The translations under genes and the position numbers were made by a program. A DNA stretch of 64,000 nucleotides, taken from assembly GCA_022496805.1 (NCBI GenBank), contig CM040088.1, positions 13,361,001-13,425,000 of the forward strand. The letters are read 5' to 3'. The notes under the pieces were generated by a model. The model worked only from the letters and a program-made list of their open reading frames with translations. It was not told the DNA's origin and searched no databases. This document shows, piece by piece, positions 57,419 through 64,000 of the stretch; the first letter of the stretch is position 1; every line of letters starts with the position of its first letter. Source of the DNA: Pohlia nutans. Lineage: Eukaryota; Streptophyta; Bryopsida; Bryales; Mniaceae.

Positions 57419-57661
57419 AAGAGGTTTGGAAGGTGAGTAAATCCAGGAGACTCCTATGCCATAGCCTAGTTCTTGCGATTTTGGGTAATGAGAACCTGTT
57501 TTGTTATTTGGCCTGCAATTTTGTATTGATATAGCTTTCAATCATCAAGATGATCTTTTTGGCATTTGAGCTTAATTAATGGATGTGTGTGCACGTAATT
57601 TTTTATTTTATTTTTTCTAAAATGAAAATGCTTTTAATCAAGTATTTTCTCTTGTTGCCAT

Positions 57662-58505
57662 GAGTTGACCCCTACAGGACCAAGGACTTATGGTTTAAAA
57701 TTGACAAATTCAATTGATCATATTAGAGTTAACAAAAAAGTCAGCCTAAAGAGGAAAGTTTTAGCAAACTCGTGTTGAATTCCTCTTGAACTCATATTGA
57801 AATATAAATAGACCAAAAACTAATCTATGATGAGTTGGGAGACAATTTAAAGCAAGCCATTGTCATTATTCTCCACACCTCGCAATGACTCCCAACCTTC
57901 CACCAAAGCTCCAAGCCCATGGCCCACAAGGGGACAATCTATGACACGATACTATTCAACCCAAGTATAGTTCAATAAAGAGGTTAGAAGTAGAGCAAAA
58001 AGGGAGGTTAGATGGGCTTCTTTTCGATTAACTCAATTGTCAAAAATATAATTCAAATGTAATTCAGTAAAGAACATTATGTTCGGTCAAACAACAAATA
58101 AATTTGACCAAAAAGAAGTCCACATAGGACCTACTCAAAATTGCTTTACCCCTAAACGTCCCAGCGTCCAGAAATTGGATCATGAACAAATTCAAAGCGT
58201 TGCAACTTTCTCATATAATCGCAGATGACTTTCATCCAAGTCACCTTTGTAAGCCTAATAAATTATTTACCAATTACAATAAATCTCTTGTAATGGGGAG
58301 TTGTTGATGATATTGGAGAGGCCTCCAACTACAAGTATGTCAAATTTGTTCGGTAGATTTTATACCTGTAATGGTCCTCTCATATACACCTCATGTACAT
58401 CTGAGCCATGCTAATATTTATTTTTGAGGCTAACATCTACTTGTGTTCAAAGGGTCGGTATGTTTAGGGGTTAAAAACAACATGAGGGCCAATTTGGGCT
58501 TCTTG
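57662..58505 (+). mobile_element. Family A TTAA element broken by two later insertions
   Basis: The left part (CCCCTACAGGACCAAGGACT to GATCATATT) is at about 57666-57725 and the middle part (AATATAATTCAAATGTAATT...CTACTCAAAATTGCT) at about 58047-58144. The right part (AAACAACATGAGGGCCAATT to GGCTTCTTG) is at 58475-58505. About 320 bp of foreign DNA lies in the first gap, and a family H element fills the second. Confidence 0.75.
58145..58474 (-). mobile_element. TTAA-flanked element, family H, nested copy
   Basis: 330 bp, left TTTACCCCTAAACGTCCCAG (the TTAA has one substitution) and right GGTATGTTTAGGGGTTAA. It is inserted in a family A element whose uninterrupted form at 14601 reads TTGCTTAAAAAACAACATGA, which supplies the TTAA target. 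Confidence 0.85.
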
Positions 58506-58792
58506 CAAATCCTGACGCTGTGAATGTTGGGCAATACTCACATGGCACAAACAGGATGGTTTAGATTAAATTCTAGACTAAATAATATTAGTAGCTGCCT
58601 TCAAAGCTGCTGCATATTCTCAATTGAAAATTTCTGACTTGAGGCTGGCCAGGGCTCTCATACGATGTCCTCAGGACTCACACTAAATCCCAATCTTAGT
58701 GTCTTGCTTCATTGACTCAGGCTGGTTAATTAAATTACCATGGAGTGGCTGATTCGTGACAATCACCATATATATACCTGCCGTGTTGCCGG

Positions 58793-59536
58793 ATGTCAAC
58801 GATTCCGTCTTCAGATCCTACAGTGGTTGTACAGGCGACACAGAAGCTTCAGGCCTCAGAGGTTCAGCTGCGAGAGCAGGTAACTCGTGATATTTTGCAT
58901 TACATTAGCCACGATCTATCGCACCCATGCAGTTTTGAGAGATAAATTGACAAAGTTGGCGAGGATATTGAAGGAAGACATGTCATGTAGTGACCAATAA
59001 AATAATTTCTGAAATGATGTTTGAATGCACCCGCATTTTAAGCAACCTTTTCAAGACACATTCATCACACGATTGACACACGTATCATCACACTTTCTTA
59101 GTTCAAGGAGTTGGGACCCTGAGTCAACAAAACCGGTGAAATAGGAAAGTCAACCAGGCCTGCCATAAGCAACTTGAAAGCAGCTAAAAATTTCCTGGAA
59201 GTTATTGGCCAAAATCGTACCTACACTCTAGGATGCCACTTGTTCTAGAACGTTGAAGTTCTGCCACAACGTACAAGTTCTGTTTCTGGTGGTATAAAAT
59301 TTGGCCTCATTTGAATTACATTGTTCACAATACGATCAATCATATAAATTTGTCATTTCAAAACCATGAATTACTTGGTTCTTTAGGGGTAAATAGGATC
59401 TGAAAATGGAGGTCACTAACTTGACTGGATCATATGGAGAGCATTGATTTCTCAAATGCATGATTCCATGTTTTGATGGCAGGATGAAGCTGGGCTTTGT
59501 CTGCGAGCTTCATTCCGGGCAAGTCTAGCTGCTTAG
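58793..59536 (+). CDS. Possible small two-exon gene (46 aa), unassigned
   Basis: ATG at 58793 opens an 87-nt exon (MSTIPSSDPTVVVQATQKLQ then ASEVQLREQ) ending at a good donor CAG/GTAACT. An exon at 59483-59536 begins after TTTTGATGGCAG and reads DEAGLCLRASFRASLAA and stop. Phases agree and the first exon has exon-like composition, but I recognise no family. The intron holds a family A fragment. It could also be the first exon of a larger gene or a fragment. Confidence 0.3.
59275..59391 (-). mobile_element. Family A fragment
   Basis: Reverse-oriented family A end (GGTATAAAATTTGGCCTCAT, TTGTCATTTCAAAACCATGA, TTGGTTCTTTAGGGGTAAAT). The TTAA is altered and the other end is missing. A separate small piece of the opposite end lies near 59847-59900. 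Confidence 0.7.
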
Positions 59537-60317
59537 TATTCAGCTGATCAATTATGTGAGTTGCTACAGATTCCATCACTCTAGAATGATATGACCTAGC
59601 TGGAACCGGAGAACTCGTATCAGCGTCAAAGTGATCTTTTGAAATTTAGAGATATTCAGGTACGGTATGATTCTTGGTTCGCTTGCATTGCTCATCTTTG
59701 TGAGATCGTCTTGTGTTTTTTAGAACCGCTGTTTGTTTTCTGTACAAATCTGTGGTCAATGGTATGCAATTCAGATGAACTCAATTCAGATGAGGCCCAG
59801 GAAAGCACTGGATTCATTCTTCTGAGATGTGCATGTATAGTATAGAACCAAGAAGCCCAAATTGGATCTCATATTTGTATCAGGACTTCCTTTTGTTCGG
59901 CAAAATTGAGCAATATTAGGAGACATCCCTTAAATTTTCATTCAACTGAAGGATCAATGGCCATAAACATTTAGCCAAGTCATGTTTACACCAGCCAGGT
60001 GCTGAAAAGTCCAACTGCGAGAGACTGATTACCTGAGTTGTTGGTAACAGAGTCAGTACGTATACAAGACGGGATCAGGTCTCTATGCTCTCGTTGAGTG
60101 TAACCGAAATAAAAACTCAAGTTCAAATCTCAGCTTTTTCTTGGTCTTTGGGGCTGCTATAATCCCAAAATGAAGAAGGATCTGTGAAAACCGAAAGTGG
60201 GGAGGTTGGCTGAAGGATGCTGCAAGCGGCTTGCATGCCGCTTCTCGAAAACTGTCAGACAAAAACGACCTCGCAAGTGCCTTCCAATTGATTCAACGTT
60301 GCTCTAACAACCAAAAT

Positions 60318-60370
60318 ACATGTTCAACTAGTTTTGCCGTCATTTTGACGGCAAAACTAGTTCAACATGT
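60318..60370. repeat. Near-perfect long hairpin with 3-nt loop
   Basis: AACTAGTTTTGCCGTCA at 60326-60342 and its exact inverse at 60346-60362 are separated by TTT. The arms extend outward as ACATGTTS with one mismatch, giving a stem of about 25 bp. Such a tight cruciform-forming palindrome is hard to maintain and may be recent. Confidence 0.85.
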
Positions 60371-60672
60371 TATCTATCTATGGATTTAATGGAAACTATG
60401 CCAGTAGACTCGGCTCCCCTTGACTCACTTCCAACTCACCTTACCTAACATGAGTTTTAGCTTCTTTTTGGTTAACTCTATTTTCCGCCTGTTTAAAATA
60501 CACAGGGCATGCTCATGTTTGAAGTATAAAACATAAGACAATTATTGCAAACAAAAAATGCCAAAAACTAGGACATTAATATATTTCGGAACGGACAACT
60601 CAGGGAGCAATCAGCATCTGATCAATCAAGTTTACTTGGCATGAATTGACAGGTTTTCCTCATGTTGAAGAA

Positions 60673-63600
60673 ATGAAGATGAGGCTGAATAAGGTTGTCT
60701 TTCCACCAGAGTTGGTGATGTTGCTTCTGCTGCTACTTGTGTATTTCAGGTCTGGAGTTACCGCTAAGCAAACGGCGAGGTCTGTGGGGAGGAGCCACAA
60801 GGCAGCTCGCCTCCCCTACCAATCCATCCAAGTCAGTGCATGGTCCTTTGTGCTACGTTTCTTTAATTAACTTAATTTTTTTTAGTAGAGTACACAACAT
60901 ACAAGGCCATAGTGTTTGATGCCAATAAACACCTGCTGAAACAAGCACGGGAGAGTCATTCTAGATGTATTTTTTAGGTACCACTTGCAATAATAGGATA
61001 TTTAAATGTACCCTAAAAAATGAAAGTAATTCTTATCATAATTAGTAACATTCTCAATTTTATTCTTGTAATCAATTTTAAGCACCCTATATTAATGTAA
61101 TCCAATTATAATTATTACCTTTAAAGGTTTATTTGGAATCCCCTATGATTTGTTCGCACGTCATTATGGAATATTTTGGAAGTGACTCCCCCTAGGTACC
61201 GAGGAATGACGGGAAGTAGCCCAAGTTGAATGTGCGTGCATGATGCACCTTATCCTACTTGATAACTCTGATAACAAAACATGGCAAGCAATGCAGTTCA
61301 TACCTGAGTAAGGACACTCCAGGTGCATCTATCATAACATTATACATTTAACTGTCTGAATACTCACAGTACGTTCGACACTGGCTTGTCATGTTGAAGG
61401 ATGGGCTGAGCCAAAGGAGAGAACTAAATAACGATGACTATTTCAGTGACCAGCGCGTGCTGTTATCATTCAAACAAGGCATTACCAGAGATCCATACGG
61501 AATATTGCGTGGGTGGAATGCCAGTGTGAAAAAAAATCACTGTCATTGGAAAGGAGTCACCTGCGACGCTCTCACAAAACGAGTCATCAAAATCAAACTT
61601 ATGGGTAATTATCTGAGCCCATCACTAACCTGTCCAGCATTACAATAGAGAAAGTCTAAACCCTCTTAAAGACCCCCAGAGGAGGGGTACAAGGAGGTCT
61701 CACAAATATATTTGTCTATAGTACCTGGCTTTTCCTTGATCTCTGCCAAGGGAGGTTGGATCGATGTATTTGGGAGGCACGGCTCCTTTAATTAGCCACC
61801 TTTTGACTGAGCTCTCCTTGAAATCAGACAAGATGGCGTCCAAATCTCGAGGAGTGCACTTAAATTTAAGACTAGGAATCACATGAGTGCGTACGTTTGA
61901 CCCCCCTATGTATGTACTAAAAATTCATCTAAAAATTGTAAAAAAATTATGAAGTTGTCAAACACAATCTAAAGTTCTTGTTGTGTAAATTTCAAAAAAT
62001 AATCACTTGTAAATATTTTTAAATTGATTTTTGAAGCAAAAAACAACACATATTAGTTCAAACTTCTATCATTTTTTTCATAAGATTTTAAAAGCTTTTG
62101 GTCCTGAAATTTATACCAAATGATAGTTATATACATAATGATTTGGCACCTAAAAAAACTTAATTTAACCCCTAAACATCACAGCGTCCAGAAACTGGAC
62201 GACTAACAGATTCAAACCTTTCTCACATTCTCATCAATGCTTGGATGAAAGTCATCCAATTTTTTGGAGATTCTTCACCAAGATGTTGTCTTATCTAACG
62301 GTTGGATTTAGTCATACTTGATTACATATTTTTCTAAAATTACAAATGTAGGAGTATATCAAGTCGTTGACCAAGCAAAATTGCATTGACTGTAGTTCAA
62401 AAGTGGCCTTGCAAAAATGAGGTCATAGATTTAAGAAACACAAAAATTTCAAAGAATCACCACGTTTAAGAGTATCTCATTCCAAATTCATTCCAACAAA
62501 TTTTTCTCAAAAAAAATTAAAATATTGTTTGTAATCGAATTTAGAAGGAATTTTTAATTTTAACTTTCAAATTTTATAATTAAATATTGGTGATAGTATT
62601 AGTGAATCAAACTGTACGGATAGAATCTAAAATTCAAAATCTAGACCTTTCATTTATATATCAATTCCAAAATATTCTTCTAAATAGTACTTTATGATGA
62701 TTTTTCTCAAATTGTCAATTCTAGGGACACCCTGGTACGTTTAGGGGTTAAAAACTATTTTAAGGCCAAGTATTGTAAGGGGTATGCTATTAAAACGCAC
62801 TCACGTGTATTCCTAATCTTAACTTTAAGTGCACTCCCCGGGGTCCAAATTTGTCAAAAAGACCTCAATATTTAGCTTCGCTGGTAACATTGTCACGGCC
62901 TCTACTAAATTATTTCGTCTTGTTGTGCTGCTAATTAATCACATTGTAAAAAATATAGTCCATATGGTATCATATTTTATATCATTGGAATGAGTGAAGA
63001 AAATTGCATGCATGTGTCGTTCAAAATTCAAACAAATCAAAGCAAAAGGAAGTATATATTGGACTTGCTCAAAATTGCTAAAGGAAAAGAAAACATAAAG
63101 CTCATACAAGTGGGAGCAAGTGGTTAGAATGACAGTGTAAAAATGCTCGGGGAAGTCACTTAGTGTAAATTTTGGGTACATATGAACGAACAAAGGGTAT
63201 TTAATGGGGGGCTATGAAATAATTGGAATATTCTACTATTTATAGTATATTTAAGGTATATTCCATATATTCCAAGAATAATGCTAAAATATTCCCGAAT
63301 TGGTTTTAAATCACCCTATAGTACTTCTATAAATTTATAATTTTTATTTCAAATGAATAAAAGACACCCTATATTTGTTCGCTCATAGTTATCTAAATTC
63401 TTGACAATGATTTCCCCGAGTAAAAATGGTATTATTCTAGAATGCAATAGGACAATAGAATATCATTTTGAGGCATTGAAACATCATGGTTATCAAGACA
63501 TCCCACTATCATTCTGAATGTTGATCTAAATTGCTCTCCCTATTTGACATGTGTAGATTTGGGCTTCTAGGTCCTACAAGTGGATTGGTAGAAATTAACT

Positions 63601-64000
63601 ATAAATATCAGTTCAATTGATTAACTTTAGGCTGCCTTATACATCTTATGCGTTGATTTTCTTGTGTAATTAAGCATTTGATGACTCTTCAGAATCATTT
63701 TTGGACGGGAAGATCAGCCAAGAACTTGGGTTGCTTACCTCACTTCAAGAGCTCCTCCTACAATCTAGTGAACTCCATGGCACAATACCAGCGAAGCTAG
63801 GACAACTCACCTCATTGCACCAGCTTCATCTTGGTGGCAACCTTCTCACTGGGAAAATACCAGCAAAGCTTGGACAACTTACCTCGTTGCGTGAGCTTTG
63901 GCTTGACGACAACCTTCTCACTGGGGAAATACCAGTGGAGCTCGGCACTTGCTCAAGTTTGCAGTCTCTTTCCTTGGATTCAAACCCCCGTCTCACTGGC
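60673..64000 (+). CDS. LRR receptor-like protein (probable LRR receptor kinase), N-terminal part, runs off the window
   Basis: Three exons are visible: 60673-60831, 61370-61604 and 63693 to the window end, with phases 0 and 1 agreeing. The first encodes a signal peptide (MKMRLNKVVFPPELVMLLLL then LLVYFRSGVTA). The second encodes the N-terminal LRR cap: DQRVLLSFKQGITRDPYGIL, WNAS, and CHWKGVTCD with its paired Cys, then RVIKIKLM. The third has consecutive 24-residue LRRs: GKISQELGLLTSLQELLL, GTIPAKLGQLTSLHQLHLGG, NLLTGKIPAKLGQLTSLREL, NLLTGEIPVELG. This is the plan of plasma-membrane LRR receptor kinases and receptor-like proteins; the membrane segment and kinase would lie beyond position 64000. 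Intron 2 (2.09 kb) holds a family E element and inverted duplicates. Confidence 0.85.
61700..61890 (-). other. Unassigned exon-like block in the LRR gene intron
   Basis: The minus strand encodes MIPSLKFKCTPRDLDAILSD then FKESSVKRWLIKGAVPPKYI, which looks protein-like but is not recognised. A partial inverse copy (IPNLNFKCTPRG on the plus strand) lies at 62808-62840. It may be a captured gene fragment within a foldback structure. Confidence 0.35.
62165..62751 (+). mobile_element. TTAA-flanked element, family E, in the LRR gene intron
   Basis: 587 bp, TTAACCCCTAAACATCACAG to CCTGGTACGTTTAGGGGTTAA. Same family and orientation as 46073-46647, with only scattered substitutions and small indels, so both copies are fairly young. 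Confidence 0.9.
62938..63090 (+). mobile_element. Family A fragment in the LRR gene intron
   Basis: The interior of family A (ATCACATTGTAAAAAATATA, TATCATATTTTATATCATTG, GTGAAGAAAATTGCATGCAT) is recognisable, and a piece of its tail (GATTTGGGCTTCTAGGTCCT) recurs near 63557. The ends are lost, probably through a later insertion. Confidence 0.6.

Noticed and set aside
1..64000. tRNA, rRNA or snRNA genes
   Set aside because: No cloverleaf with A- and B-box, and no rRNA or snRNA core sequence, was recognised by eye. A tRNAscan or Rfam search would be needed to exclude them.

Overview
The window is nuclear DNA of a land plant. Exons of moderate GC sit in AT-rich introns and intergenic DNA, introns are GT-AG, and the genes are plant types: a CHASE-domain hybrid histidine kinase, an auxilin-like J-protein, a protein with two B3 domains and an LRR receptor-like protein. 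Species cannot be read off directly. The divergent CHASE domain, intron sizes of about 60 to 900 bp and gene density of roughly one per 9 kb would suit a non-seed plant such as a moss, but this is inference.

Layout. 655-9729 (+): 16-exon cytokinin-receptor-like histidine kinase, about 1051 aa. 15345-27057 (-): 27-exon molybdo-flavoprotein aldehyde oxidase, about 1297 aa. 31743-32792 (+): two-exon PRKRIP1/DUF1168 protein, convergent with a three-exon double-B3 gene at 33537-35724 (-). 36408-37160 (-): dead Tc1-like transposase. 38405-38880 (+): decayed segmental copy of part of the auxilin-like gene, which itself lies intact at 40624-45045 (+). 49180-52620: two large minisatellite arrays in opposite orientation. 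56438-56986 (+): last-exon remnant of a prolyl-oligopeptidase-type hydrolase. 60673 to the window end (+): first three exons of an LRR receptor-like gene, running off the edge.

The most striking signal is repetitive. About twenty elements of 230-1170 bp occupy intergenic DNA and introns. All have the layout TTAA-CCC(C/T)TAAA ... TTTAGGGG-TTAA, but they belong to at least nine internally unrelated families. Several are nested in each other or abut through one shared TTAA. Comparison of copies inside this window gives empty sites that fit a TTAA target duplication. TTAA targets with CCC-starting ends resemble piggyBac-type DNA transposons, a superfamily I do not regard as normal for land plants. 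No transposase for them is encoded here.

Other DNA elements include a CACTA MITE with 3-bp target duplication, a Tourist/Harbinger-like MITE nested in a TA-flanked element, a Stowaway-like MITE, and several near-perfect hairpins. Exon models were built by hand: splice sites were accepted when the phases on both sides agreed and the joined protein matched the family.
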